Shown here piece after piece: positions 8,929 through 17,399 of a DNA stretch of 43,037 nt; the stretch's first letter is position 1, and the number at the start of each line of letters is the position of its first letter. Source of the stretch: Reyranella soli (GTDB lineage: Bacteria; Pseudomonadota; Alphaproteobacteria; Reyranellales; Reyranellaceae); the NCBI RefSeq assembly GCF_007992495.1, contig NZ_BKAJ01000007.1:1-43037 (forward strand), written 5' to 3'. The position numbers and the translations under genes are program-made. The notes below the pieces were generated by a model. That model did not search any database. It saw only the letters and a list, made by a program, of their open reading frames with translations, and was not told the DNA's origin.

Positions 8929-9915
8929 CTAACTCCCCACCCGGATGCGCGGGTCGACCAGCGCGAGGAGGATGTCGGACAGGAGCGTGCCGACGATGGT
9001 GAGGAACGAGTAGATCAGCAGGATGCCGCCGGCGAGGTACATGTCCTGGTTCACGAGGGCGCGCAGCAGCAGCGGGCCGATGTTGGGCAGGTTCATCACC
9101 GTGGCCACGATCAGGCTGCCGGAGAACAGCATCGGCAGGTACCAGCCGATGGTGCTGATCAGCGGATTGAAGGCGAGCCGCACGGGGTAGCGCAGCACCA
9201 GGCGCCACTCCTTCATGCCCTTGGCGCGCGCCGTCACGACGTAGGGTTTGTTGAGCTCGTCAAGAAGGTTGGCCCGCATGATGCGGCTGAGCCGCGCGGT
9301 GCCGGCGATGCCCAGCACCAGGGCTGGCAGCCAGAGGTGCGCCATCAGGTCCAAAAACTTGCCCCAGCTCCACGGCGCGTCGGCGTATTCGGGCGAATAG
9401 AGGCCGGTGACGCTGAGGTCGAAGTAGGCGAAGGCCACCCACATCAGGATCAGCGCCAGCATGAAGTTGGGCGTGGCGACGCCGACATAGTTGACGACGG
9501 TGAGGATGTGGTCGCCGATCGAGCGCGGATGCGTCGCCGAATAGATGCCGGCCGGGATGGCGATCGCCCAGGTCAGGAAGAAGGAGAAGAGGGCGAGGGC
9601 CAGCGTCAGCCCTATTTGTTCGCCTATGAGGTCGGCGTTGGGGCGCTGGTATTCCAGCGACAGGCCGAAGTTGCCGTGCACCAGGTGCTTCACCCACAGC
9701 CAGTACTGCACGATCATCGGCTGATCGAGCCCGTACTGCGCGCGCCACGCCTCGATCTGCTCCTGCGAGATCGACGAGCCCGAGGAAGCGAGCGTGGCGA
9801 CATACGCCGTCAGGAAGTCGCCCGGCGGCGCCTGGATGATGACGAAGATGACGAAGGAGTAGATCACCATCAGCAGCGGCAGGAGCGCCAGCCGCTGCAG
9901 GATGTAACGGGTCAT
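8929..9915 (-). CDS. Oligopeptide/dipeptide ABC importer permease (OppB/DppB type)
   Basis: Partner inner-membrane permease of 328 aa. It begins with the hallmark MTRYILQRLALLPLLMVIYS membrane helix and has the periplasmic DQP segment (YGLDQPMIVQY) typical of OppB/DppB. It ends with the EAA loop around LNKPYVVTARAKGMKEWRLVLRYPVR. Directly followed, with no gap, by the second permease gene. The upstream substrate-binding gene is separated by 159 bases containing a palindromic repeat, which may lower expression of the membrane genes relative to the binding protein. Confidence 0.93.
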   Translation of the reverse strand: MTRYILQRLALLPLLMVIYSFVIFVIIQAPPGDFLTAYVATLASSGSSISQEQIEAWRAQYGLDQPMIVQYWLWVKHLVHGNFGLSLEYQRPNADLIGEQIGLTLALALFSFFLTWAIAIPAGIYSATHPRSIGDHILTVVNYVGVATPNFMLALILMWVAFAYFDLSVTGLYSPEYADAPWSWGKFLDLMAHLWLPALVLGIAGTARLSRIMRANLLDELNKPYVVTARAKGMKEWRLVLRYPVRLAFNPLISTIGWYLPMLFSGSLIVATVMNLPNIGPLLLRALVNQDMYLAGGILLIYSFLTIVGTLLSDILLALVDPRIRVGS

Positions 9916-9941
9916 GGGTACGCCATGCGGTTACGACACGG

Positions 9942-10047
9942 CCTCACCCTGAGGAGGCCCGAAGGGCCGTCTCGAAGGGTGGCAACAGGCACCTTGCCTG
10001 CGGCCCATGCTTCGAGACGCTCGCTGCGCTCGCTCCTCAGCATGAGG
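9942..10047. repeat. Palindromic intergenic repeat (CCTCACCCTGAGGAG type)
   Basis: Outer arms CCTCACCCTGAGGAG and CTCCTCAGCATGAGG and inner arms CGTCTCGAAG and CTTCGAGACG enclose a 40-base core, giving a long imperfect cruciform. It lies within the transporter operon, between the binding-protein gene and the first permease gene. From memory, similar elements are widespread between genes of alphaproteobacteria. It probably acts as an mRNA processing or stability element. Confidence 0.75.
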
Positions 10048-10074
10048 TTATGCTTGGTCGACGGTCGATGGTTC

Positions 10075-12003
10075 TCACTTCGTGAAGTAAAACTGCTCCG
10101 TCCGCGCATTGCCCGGGCTACGCAGCGGCCAGTCGTTGCCGAGCGTGGCCGGGACATTGCGGAACTTGACGTTGGTCACCACCACGCCCTGCACCATGGG
10201 CGTGAGCCCGATCGTGCCGATCTCGAACAGCTGCTCGGCCCAGATGCGATAGAGCTCCTGGCTGAGCTTGACCTGCTCCTCGGGCCCGACCGTGCGCGCC
10301 TTGTCGACGATCTCGACGATGCGCTTCATCTCCGGCGGCGGCTCGGCGCCCTCCTTGCCGCCGGTGGCATACCAGCGGCGCCACAGCGGTCCCATGGTCA
10401 GGATGGGCGCGTTGCGCGGATCGGCCTTGGCGTTGCCGGTGTAGGGAAACGCGCTGGTGTCCTCGTTCCAGATCTCGGCCATCAGCTCGTTGTTCTCGTT
10501 CATCTTGAAGTGCAGTGCGCGCTCGCGGATCTGCACGATGGTCTTGATGCCGACCGCCTCCCAGTCCTTGGAGACCAGCAACGCCACGTCGGGCCAGGCG
10601 CCGAACGCCGGCACGACGCTGATCTCGATGGTCGCGGGCTTGCCCGAGGGCAGCAGGCGGATGCCGTTGGCGTCCTTCTTGTTGAGGCCGATGCCGTCCA
10701 GCATCTTGTTGGCCTCGTCGCGCTTGAACTCGGTGTACTTCTGCGCCCATTCCGGCCCCGGGAAGTAGGGATGCCACGGCGCCGGCACGCCTTGCCGCGC
10801 TTCGCCGAGCCCAAGGAACACGCTCTCCTTGATCTGGTCGCGGTTGATGGCGAGCGACAGGGCCCGGCGGAAGTCCGCATTGGCCATCAGCTTGCCCATC
10901 TCGGGATCGGCCGCGTAGGTCTGGTTAAGCGCGATGACGGCGTCGGCGCCGCCGAAGGTCGGCCAGGCGGTGATCTTGTACTTCCCGGTCTTCTCCTGCT
11001 CCTTGAGCACCGGGTAGTTGGTCATGTTGATGTGGCGCTCCTGCATGTCGAAGTTGCCGGCGATGGCGGCAAGGTTGAGCGCCTGGGCGTCGGCGAAGTA
11101 GGTGAAGCGCACCTCGTCGATGTAGGGCAGCTGGTTGCCCGCCGAATCGACGCCGATGTAGTAGGGATTGCGCCGCAGCGTGAACACCGGATCGCTGGCG
11201 CGGCTGGTCGGCGACCACGCCGCCATGGTCGGCCGCTCGGGATTCTCCGGCGGCGCGTTGCGGTTGGCGAACAGCTCGGTCCAGGTCTTAAAGCCCGCCG
11301 CCTGTGCCGCCTTGTCGACGTCCGCCCTGGGCGTGTGGCTGGGATGGAACTTCTTGAGGTAGTGCGCCGGCAGGAACATCGCAAAGGTGCGGTCGGCGCC
11401 GTCCTGGTTGGCGACCGCCGTCAGGAACAGCGTCGCGGGCGCGGCATAGGTGAAGCGCACCGTGTTGTCGTCGACCTTCTCGACCTTGGCCGGCGTGCCG
11501 TCGGCATTCCTGATCCAGCCGGGCAGGGTAGGCGTCAGCTCCTTGTTCAGGAGCACGTCGTTGTACCAGAACAGGATGTCGTCGGCCCCGAACGGCTGGC
11601 CGTCGGACCACTTGGACCCTTTGCGCAGCTTGATGGTCCATGTCTTGAAGTCGGCCGATGGCTCGGCGCTCTCGGCGATCTTGGGCTCGATCTTGGCGCC
11701 GTCGGGGGAGAAGCGGAACAGCGCGTCGTAGACCACGCGCACGTAGTTGTTGGAATCGGCTGGACCGAGGAAGGCGCGGCGCCAGGTGCCGCCATACTCG
11801 CCGACCTTGTCGACAGTCGGCACGACCAGCGGCTTCTCGGGCAGGCGGGCATCGACCGCCGGCAGCTTGCCCGCCTTCACCTGCTCGGCGAGCGCCGGCG
11901 CTTCCTTGTACTTGCCCTGGGCGAGGGCGGCGCTTCCGAGCGCCAACAGGCTGGCGCCGGCCGCCAAGGCGGCGAGCGTTCGCCGATGGAAAGTGCGGAT
12001 CAT
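10075..12003 (-). CDS. ABC importer periplasmic substrate-binding protein (family 5, OppA/DppA type)
   Basis: A 642-aa periplasmic binding protein with a Sec signal ending ...LALGSAALA-Q (cleavage about residue 29). The family 5 core is visible: the FSPDGAKIEPKIAESAEPSADFKTWTIKLR region, SDGQPFGADDILFWYND, and in the second lobe ADFRRALSLAINRDQI. It delivers peptides, opines or other amphipathic solutes to the permease-ATPase complex. The length exceeds that of E. coli OppA, in line with the long subgroup of family 5 proteins. It is the first gene of its operon and divergent from the hydroquinone dioxygenase genes, with a 129-base shared promoter region, so transport of an aromatic precursor is possible but only inferred. 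Confidence 0.9.
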   Translation of the reverse strand: MIRTFHRRTLAALAAGASLLALGSAALAQGKYKEAPALAEQVKAGKLPAVDARLPEKPLVVPTVDKVGEYGGTWRRAFLGPADSNNYVRVVYDALFRFSPDGAKIEPKIAESAEPSADFKTWTIKLRKGSKWSDGQPFGADDILFWYNDVLLNKELTPTLPGWIRNADGTPAKVEKVDDNTVRFTYAAPATLFLTAVANQDGADRTFAMFLPAHYLKKFHPSHTPRADVDKAAQAAGFKTWTELFANRNAPPENPERPTMAAWSPTSRASDPVFTLRRNPYYIGVDSAGNQLPYIDEVRFTYFADAQALNLAAIAGNFDMQERHINMTNYPVLKEQEKTGKYKITAWPTFGGADAVIALNQTYAADPEMGKLMANADFRRALSLAINRDQIKESVFLGLGEARQGVPAPWHPYFPGPEWAQKYTEFKRDEANKMLDGIGLNKKDANGIRLLPSGKPATIEISVVPAFGAWPDVALLVSKDWEAVGIKTIVQIRERALHFKMNENNELMAEIWNEDTSAFPYTGNAKADPRNAPILTMGPLWRRWYATGGKEGAEPPPEMKRIVEIVDKARTVGPEEQVKLSQELYRIWAEQLFEIGTIGLTPMVQGVVVTNVKFRNVPATLGNDWPLRSPGNARTEQFYFTK

Positions 12004-12132
12004 GGGCGTTCCTCGATTTGTGGTTTTCTTGATTTCCCCGTGTCGGGAGCCTCATTCGGCGGCCCGGACGAGTCAAGGCATTGACGCGCCCTCTGCTCGC
12101 TCTACCCTGAGGCAGGAACAGGGGAGGGCACG

Positions 12133-12621
12133 GTGCAGGTTCACACCGTCTTCGGGTCCATCACCGACTACACCAAGGGCACCATCGAATTGGTGTCCGG
12201 CGAAGCCCGCCATTACGTGTTCTCGAACGTCTTCGAGGTGGCCGCCAAGTCGAGGCCCTACGAGCGTGTCGTGGTGGCCAGAAACATGGAATATGTCCAG
12301 GAGGTCATGCGCGCCGACGGCGTCTCGCCGTGGTTCGCCTGTGGCCACGACGAGTTCGCGCTCTGCATGGACGGCGAGATCACCGTCGACTTCATCAGGA
12401 TGAAGGTTCCGCCCAGCGCCGACAAGAATGGCGCTGTGCTGCTGGGCGATGCCCCCGAAGGCGCGCGCATGGGCCACGTGAAGTTGAAGCGCGGACACCA
12501 GGTCCTGCTGGGCGCCGGCAACGCCTATCGCTTCACCGCGACCAGGCTCGGCGTGCTTATGCAGCAGACGGTGCTGGGCGATCTCAGCGTTCAGAAGTGG
12601 CGCGAGATCTGTTTCACCTGA
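12133..12621 (+). CDS. hapC: Hydroquinone 1,2-dioxygenase small subunit (HapC/PnpC type)
   Basis: A 162-aa cupin-like protein with an acid-rich barrel (WFACGHDEFALCMDGEITVDFIRM) and the ending LMQQTVLGDLSVQKWREICF. Size, order and partner match the small, structural subunit of Fe(II)-dependent two-subunit hydroquinone dioxygenases, which open hydroquinone to 4-hydroxymuconic semialdehyde. The assignment rests mostly on the large subunit next door. The start is a GTG at 12133 with GGGGAGG 5 bases upstream. 26 bases separate it from the large subunit gene, so this is an operon. Transcription is divergent from the family 5 importer. Confidence 0.75.
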   Translation: MQVHTVFGSITDYTKGTIELVSGEARHYVFSNVFEVAAKSRPYERVVVARNMEYVQEVMRADGVSPWFACGHDEFALCMDGEITVDFIRMKVPPSADKNGAVLLGDAPEGARMGHVKLKRGHQVLLGAGNAYRFTATRLGVLMQQTVLGDLSVQKWREICFT

Positions 12622-12647
12622 GAGGATTGCCCCCGAGAGGATTGCAC

Positions 12648-13637
12648 ATGGCTGCCAACGTCGCCCAAGTCGTCGCCAGCGAGCCCAGCAACCGCAACGG
12701 TTATCGCAGCTTTCGGCTGGGCAGGTTCGAACTCTCGCGCGATGAGTATTTCGTCACCGTGCATTGGCCGGCCAAGGGCGCCAAGCGCTCGCATCAGATG
12801 CCGGCCGACGCCTTCCTGCGCGCCTGCATGCGCGACGTCGCCTGGAATTTCTTCTATGGCTGGGTCAACTTCGACCACGTCATCGGCACGCGCAATCACT
12901 ACGGCAAGGTCGACTTCTACGCCGGCACCTTCAATGGCACCCTGAAGGAGGCCGGGGTCGACTACCTCGAGCAGTTCGACGCCGATCACATCATGGCCAC
13001 CTTCAAGGCCATGCTGCGCGATTGGGTGAACGAAGGCTTCGGTCCCTTCGCCGCCCCGGTCGAGACCGGCACCGCCTACGGACCTAAGCAGGGCGACAAC
13101 ATCGCCGCCATCGAGCGCATCCGCATCGCCACCCGGCGGATGCCGGGATTGCCGGGCGATTCGCCGTTGCGCGACGACATGCCGGTCAATCGCGCCTTTG
13201 CCGATGTGCCCCAGGACGAACCGGAAATTCACGCCGAGCCGGGCTTCGAAGGGCAGCTCCACGCCTTCAGCCTGTTCAAGTACCTCAGCCGCTCCGACGT
13301 CACCTGGAATCCGTCGGTCACGGCGGTATGCAAGGCCTCACTCGCTTGTCCGACCACCGAGGAATTCATCCTGCCGGTCTTCCACGGCAATGACAGGGTG
13401 GAGTGGTTCATCCAGCTGTCTGACGAGATCGTCTGGGATGTCGGCGACAAGAACACCGGTGCGCCGCGGGCTCGCGTCACCATGAAGGCGGGAGACGTCG
13501 CCGCCATGCCGGCCGACATCCGCCACCAAGGCTACTCGACCAAGCGCTCGATGCTCTATGTCTGGGAGAACGTCACGCCCGGCCTGCCGCAGCGCTACGA
13601 AAGCGGCGAGCTGTCGCCCTATCCGGTCGACTTCTAG
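12648..13637 (+). CDS. hapD: Hydroquinone 1,2-dioxygenase large (catalytic) subunit (HapD/PnpD type)
   Basis: A 329-aa protein whose C-terminal double-stranded beta-helix carries H246-G-N248-x3-E252 in FHGNDRVEW and H293 in PADIRHQGY. This H-x-N-x3-E ... H set has the spacing I recall for the iron ligands of PnpD, the catalytic subunit of hydroquinone 1,2-dioxygenase. The N-terminal half (WNFFYGWVNFDHVIGTRNHYGKVDF) is also characteristic of this family. It cleaves the ring of hydroquinone and substituted hydroquinones with O2. The ATG at 12648 has GAGAGGA upstream; the frame is open further 5' but overlaps the small subunit gene and is not coding there. Downstream pathway genes (semialdehyde dehydrogenase, maleylacetate reductase) are absent from this window. 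Confidence 0.82.
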   Translation: MAANVAQVVASEPSNRNGYRSFRLGRFELSRDEYFVTVHWPAKGAKRSHQMPADAFLRACMRDVAWNFFYGWVNFDHVIGTRNHYGKVDFYAGTFNGTLKEAGVDYLEQFDADHIMATFKAMLRDWVNEGFGPFAAPVETGTAYGPKQGDNIAAIERIRIATRRMPGLPGDSPLRDDMPVNRAFADVPQDEPEIHAEPGFEGQLHAFSLFKYLSRSDVTWNPSVTAVCKASLACPTTEEFILPVFHGNDRVEWFIQLSDEIVWDVGDKNTGAPRARVTMKAGDVAAMPADIRHQGYSTKRSMLYVWENVTPGLPQRYESGELSPYPVDF

Positions 13638-13770
13638 TCAGCCACGGCAGCTCCCTCTGGCAGCGGAGGCGGCTGAGTAGCCGCTTTCAGCGGCGCGCGA
13701 CGGACGCCGAAATGCGCATTTTGCCTCTGGCATGGACGTTGCTCGATCCCCGGCATCGAGCGAGGAGTGC

Positions 13771-14934
13771 ATGCGCGCATCGGAGGTAGTGGCACGGACG
13801 GAGGCCCTGATTCCGGTCCTCAGGGAGCGCGCCGCCATGGTCGACGAGCTGCGGCGCATGCCGCCGGAAACTGTCGCCGATCTCAAGGCAGCGGGCGTCG
13901 CGAGGCTCTATCAGCCGATGCGGTTCGGCGGCTGCGAGGCGGACATGCGAAGCGGCGTGTTGGCGCTGTCGGCGGTGGGCCGCGGCTGCGGCTCCACGGC
14001 GTGGTCCTTCGTTCAGCACCTCACGCACAACTTCATGCTGTCGCAATGGCCGGACCAAGGCCAGCACGACATCTGGGATGACGACCCGGCCTGCCTGGTG
14101 AGCGGCATCTTCATTCCATCCTGCGGTCGCGCCCGCAGCATCGATGGCGGTTACGTGTTGTCGGGTCGCTGGCCGCTGGTGAGTGGCGTCAGTACCGCCG
14201 ACTGGTGCCTGTTTGCGGCCTTCGTCGACGGCGGCGGCGTCGACACGCACCGCTACTTCGCGCTGCCGCGTGCCGACATCGAGATCCTCGACACCTGGCA
14301 TTCGCTGGGGCTGAAGGGTTCGGCCAGCAACGACGTCGTCGTCACGGACGTCTTCGTGCCCGCGCACCGTACGCTCGTCATCGGCCAGCTCAAGGGCGGC
14401 CCAACGCCTGGCAAGGCCGTCAACAAGGGCGTGCTCTATCGCACGCCGAGCTACGCCATCTTCGGCGTCTATATCAGCGCCGCCGTGCTCGGCATCGCCG
14501 AGGCGGGACTCGAGCTCTATCTGGAGGGCGCACGCCGGCGTCTTGCGTTGAGCTCAGGCCAGAAGGTAGGCGGCTATCCCACCCAGCAGGTCAAGATCGC
14601 CGAAGCGTCGGCCGCCGTGGCGGCGGCTCGTCAGCTCCTGCTCAGCGTCTGCGACGAGGCCGGCGCCATCGCCGCCCGAGACGGCCTGCCCGACGACGAG
14701 CAGCGCGCGAAGTTCCGCTCGCATGCGGCGTTCGCCGGCCGCCTGGCGGCCCGTGCCGTCGAGCAGCTATGGGACGCCGGCGCGAGCAGCAGCGTCTACG
14801 AAGCCAATCCGATGTCGCGAATCTATCGCGACATGAGCGTGGCGGCGCGCCATTTCACCCAGAATTGGGACGTCAACGGCTCGACCCACGGCCGTGTACT
14901 CATGGGCTACGAACTCGGCGACCCAACACTTTAG
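13771..14934 (+). CDS. Group D flavin monooxygenase oxygenase component (acyl-CoA dehydrogenase fold)
   Basis: About 387 aa with the acyl-CoA dehydrogenase fold but in the hydroxylase branch (HsaA, HpaH/C2, DszC-like): an N-terminal helical domain with PPETVADLKAAGVARLYQP, the beta domain with SGRWPLVSGVSTADWCLFAA and WHSLGLKGSASNDVVV, and a C-terminal four-helix domain ending NWDVNGSTHGRVLMG. Such enzymes use reduced FMN/FAD from a separate reductase to hydroxylate phenols; no reductase is in the window. I prefer the ATG at 13771, preceded by GAGGAG at a tight 3-base spacing; an ATG at 13732 would add 13 residues of low-complexity sequence. It lies downstream of the hydroquinone dioxygenase, so it may make its hydroquinone substrate. 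Confidence 0.8.
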   Translation: MRASEVVARTEALIPVLRERAAMVDELRRMPPETVADLKAAGVARLYQPMRFGGCEADMRSGVLALSAVGRGCGSTAWSFVQHLTHNFMLSQWPDQGQHDIWDDDPACLVSGIFIPSCGRARSIDGGYVLSGRWPLVSGVSTADWCLFAAFVDGGGVDTHRYFALPRADIEILDTWHSLGLKGSASNDVVVTDVFVPAHRTLVIGQLKGGPTPGKAVNKGVLYRTPSYAIFGVYISAAVLGIAEAGLELYLEGARRRLALSSGQKVGGYPTQQVKIAEASAAVAAARQLLLSVCDEAGAIAARDGLPDDEQRAKFRSHAAFAGRLAARAVEQLWDAGASSSVYEANPMSRIYRDMSVAARHFTQNWDVNGSTHGRVLMGYELGDPTL

Positions 14935-14977
14935 TCGGTCGTCCGCTTCGACGCGCATATTCCGCGCTGCTTGAATC

Positions 14978-15106
14978 ATTTCCTCCCCACGCACAAGCGT
15001 GGGGAGGTGCCCGCGCAGCGGGCGGAGGGGTCATGGGCAACAGTACTGACGCTCATGACCCCTCCGGCCCTACGGGCCACCTCCCCAGCTTCGCTGGGGA
15101 GGAATG
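14978..15106. repeat. Large palindromic intergenic repeat (CCTCCCC type)
   Basis: Outer arms read ATTTCCTCCCCACGC and, at the far end, GCTGGGGAGGAAT. Internal hairpins (CCCGCGCAGCGGG and GGCCCTACGGGCC) and a GGGGTCATG / CATGACCCC pair near the middle give a cruciform of about 129 bases. It lies between converging transcripts (flavin hydroxylase and sugar importer binding protein) and may serve as a bidirectional terminator. Confidence 0.75.
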
Positions 15107-15139
15107 AATCAACCAGCGTGGACTGTGCCCTAGGCGAGA

Positions 15140-16477
15140 TCAGCCGCGGCGTTTGCTGTAGATCGCCGAGATCTCCTTCTCGCCCCAGGCGATGGCCTGG
15201 TCGAGCGTCATGCGGCCGGTGGCGTACTGCGCGAACATGTCGGGGATGATGTAGAGGTCGCAGACCTGTTGCGAAGCCGCGGTGGTGGGGCCGGGCCATG
15301 ACGGCGGCACCGTGACCTTGGCGACGTCGGGAATGTTCCGGTACTGCGGATCGCTCTTGTAGACCGGGTGATTGGTGAGGTTGTTGAGGAACGGCATGTT
15401 GAAGCCGTGGCCGGCCTCCACCCAGCGCGCCTGGTTGTCGGGCTGGAAGTGGAAGCGCAGGAAATCCTTGGCCGCGTCGACGTTCTTCGAGAAGTTCCAG
15501 ATGCCCACGCACCAGAAGCCAGTCGTCGCGTAGCGGCCCTTGGGACCGCGCGGCGTGTTCACGTGGTCGATCACCTCGGCGATCGGCTGCTTGGTGCCGG
15601 GGACCACCACCTGGTCCTTCTTCGCCGATTCATACGCGCTGATCGGGTTGTGGATCGCGAAGCACTTGCCGGCATTGAGGCAGCGATTGTTGCTGGCATC
15701 GTCCCAGGCCAGCACCTCGGGATCCATGGCCTCGGTGTAGAGCCGCTTCACGAACTCCATCGCTTCGCGGGTTTCGGGCGAGTTGATGGTGACGGTCTGG
15801 CCGTCCTTGGCGACGTAGGACCCGCCGTAGGACCAGAGGATCGACAGCAGCGTCGTGTTGGCATCGCCACTGTGGCCCATCGCTGTGCCGAACGGATGCC
15901 CGATCGCCTTTGCCTTCTTGCCGACGCGCAGCCAGTCCTCCCAGGTGTCGGGCGGCGTCTCGTCCAGCTTCTTCAGGATGTCGGTCCTGATCGCCATCGG
16001 GAAGGGTGGCTGCCACCACGGCAGCAGAGTCCACTTGCCGCGGATCAGATAATCGTCGGGCCGCAGCCAGCCGCCGTTCTTGGGGCCGACATCGCCGGCG
16101 AGGTCGGCCAGGTCGACGAGGTAGTCGTAGTAGAGCGCGGCATCGCCCAGGCCCGGGCCGAGCGCGGTGAGGTCATGGCCGGACTTGGCCTGCACTTCGG
16201 CTGCCTTCTTGGTCTGCAGCTGCAGGTGGGCGATGATGTCGAGCCTGACCTTGACCTTATTCTGCTTGCCCCATTCCTCGAATTGCCGCTTCAGCTCCTT
16301 GTCGGTGTCGGGCACGAAGCTGGCGACGGTGAGGAAGGTGAGCTCGCGGGTCTGCGCCAGGGCGGGTGCCTGGCGCAGCGCGAGCACCGTGCCCAGGCCG
16401 CCGGCGGCGCCGGCCGCGCTCTGCAGGAACTGCCGGCGGCGCTGCCGCCGCGGATGGCTGTTCGTCGATGTCACCAT
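15140..16477 (-). CDS. ABC importer substrate-binding protein (family 1, sugar/glycerol-3-P type) with Tat-like signal
   Basis: A 445-aa periplasmic binding protein of the MalE/UgpB-like family. The N-terminus RRQRRRQFLQSAAGAAGG has a twin-arginine-type motif followed by a hydrophobic stretch and ALAQ cleavage site, so Tat export is likely. Family features include HDLTALGPGLGDAALYYDYLVDLADL and, in the ligand cleft, the aromatic run KWTLLPWWQPPFPMAI. The substrate is probably a sugar, polyol or related oxygenated solute. Its gene is the last of three on the minus strand behind two permeases, separated by 22 bases. Confidence 0.9.
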   Translation of the reverse strand: MVTSTNSHPRRQRRRQFLQSAAGAAGGLGTVLALRQAPALAQTRELTFLTVASFVPDTDKELKRQFEEWGKQNKVKVRLDIIAHLQLQTKKAAEVQAKSGHDLTALGPGLGDAALYYDYLVDLADLAGDVGPKNGGWLRPDDYLIRGKWTLLPWWQPPFPMAIRTDILKKLDETPPDTWEDWLRVGKKAKAIGHPFGTAMGHSGDANTTLLSILWSYGGSYVAKDGQTVTINSPETREAMEFVKRLYTEAMDPEVLAWDDASNNRCLNAGKCFAIHNPISAYESAKKDQVVVPGTKQPIAEVIDHVNTPRGPKGRYATTGFWCVGIWNFSKNVDAAKDFLRFHFQPDNQARWVEAGHGFNMPFLNNLTNHPVYKSDPQYRNIPDVAKVTVPPSWPGPTTAASQQVCDLYIIPDMFAQYATGRMTLDQAIAWGEKEISAIYSKRRG

Positions 16478-16499
16478 GTTTGCCTCCCTTTGCGGTTCT

Positions 16500-17399
16500 T
16501 TACTTGATCGCTCCGGAGGTCAGGCCGGAGACGTAGTAGTCGAGGAAGAACACGTAAGCGATCACGATCGGGATCGAGCCGATGACGGCTCCGGCCATCA
16601 GCGCCCCCCAGTAGTAGATGTCGCCGCGGATCAGCTCCGAGAAGACGCCGACGGTCATGGTCTTGAGCTCGGCCGGCGATACGAACACCAGCGCATAGAG
16701 GAACTCGTTCCACGACAGCGTGAAGGCGAACAGCGCGGCGCAGATCAGGCCCGGCACGGCGGCCGGCAGCAGGATGCGGAACATGCTCTGGAACCGGTTG
16801 CAGCCGTCGAGCATGGCGCATTCCTCGATCTCCTTGGGCACCGTGCGGAAATAACCCATCAGCAGCCAGGTGCAGAACGGCACGAGGAAGGTCGGATAGG
16901 TCACGACCAGCGCCCACAGGCTGTCGGACAGGCCGAGCCAGTTCACGACCGACGTCAGCGGCAGGAAGAGCAGCGTCGGCGGCACCAGGTAGGTGATGAA
17001 GACCGCGACGCCGAACGAATCGGAACCGGGGAAGCGCATGCGCGCCAGCGGATAGGCGGCGAGCACACCGAGCACGACGGAGATCACCGTCGCGGACAGG
17101 CTGACAATGAGGCTGTTGGCGAACCAGTCCCAGAACGGCGTGTCGGCGGACAGCAGCCCGTAGTGGCTGAGGGTCATGCCCCGCGAGATCCAGAAGGGCA
17201 CGCTGCCGACGTCGTAGAGCTCGGCGTTGCTCTTCAGCGACGTCACCAGCATGAAATAGAGCGGGAAGAGAGCGAACGCCACGAACGGCAGCACCGGCAG
17301 GTAGACGGTGAGGAGCGGGCGGATGGTGCGCCAGCGGCGAGCGCGATCCGTGCGGGTCCGGCTGAGCGCGATTGCGCTATTGAGGGGCGCGTCACTCAT
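16500..17399 (-). CDS. Carbohydrate ABC importer permease (MalG/UgpE type)
   Basis: A 299-aa inner-membrane protein with about six hydrophobic segments. It has the MalG-group EAA loop EIEECAMLDGCNRFQSMFRILLP, which docks the ATPase, and ends DYYVSGLTSGAIK, which is the typical C-terminus of this group. It overlaps the upstream permease gene by 8 bases, implying translational coupling. The matching ATPase is not found in this window. Confidence 0.93.
   Translation of the reverse strand: MSDAPLNSAIALSRTRTDRARRWRTIRPLLTVYLPVLPFVAFALFPLYFMLVTSLKSNAELYDVGSVPFWISRGMTLSHYGLLSADTPFWDWFANSLIVSLSATVISVVLGVLAAYPLARMRFPGSDSFGVAVFITYLVPPTLLFLPLTSVVNWLGLSDSLWALVVTYPTFLVPFCTWLLMGYFRTVPKEIEECAMLDGCNRFQSMFRILLPAAVPGLICAALFAFTLSWNEFLYALVFVSPAELKTMTVGVFSELIRGDIYYWGALMAGAVIGSIPIVIAYVFFLDYYVSGLTSGAIK

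Noticed and set aside
8830..12084. 1084-codon open frame on the plus strand
   Set aside because: It is antisense to the OppB, OppC and binding-protein genes, with an Arg/Gln/Gly/His-rich composition typical of antisense frames in high-GC DNA. The minus-strand genes have clear families.
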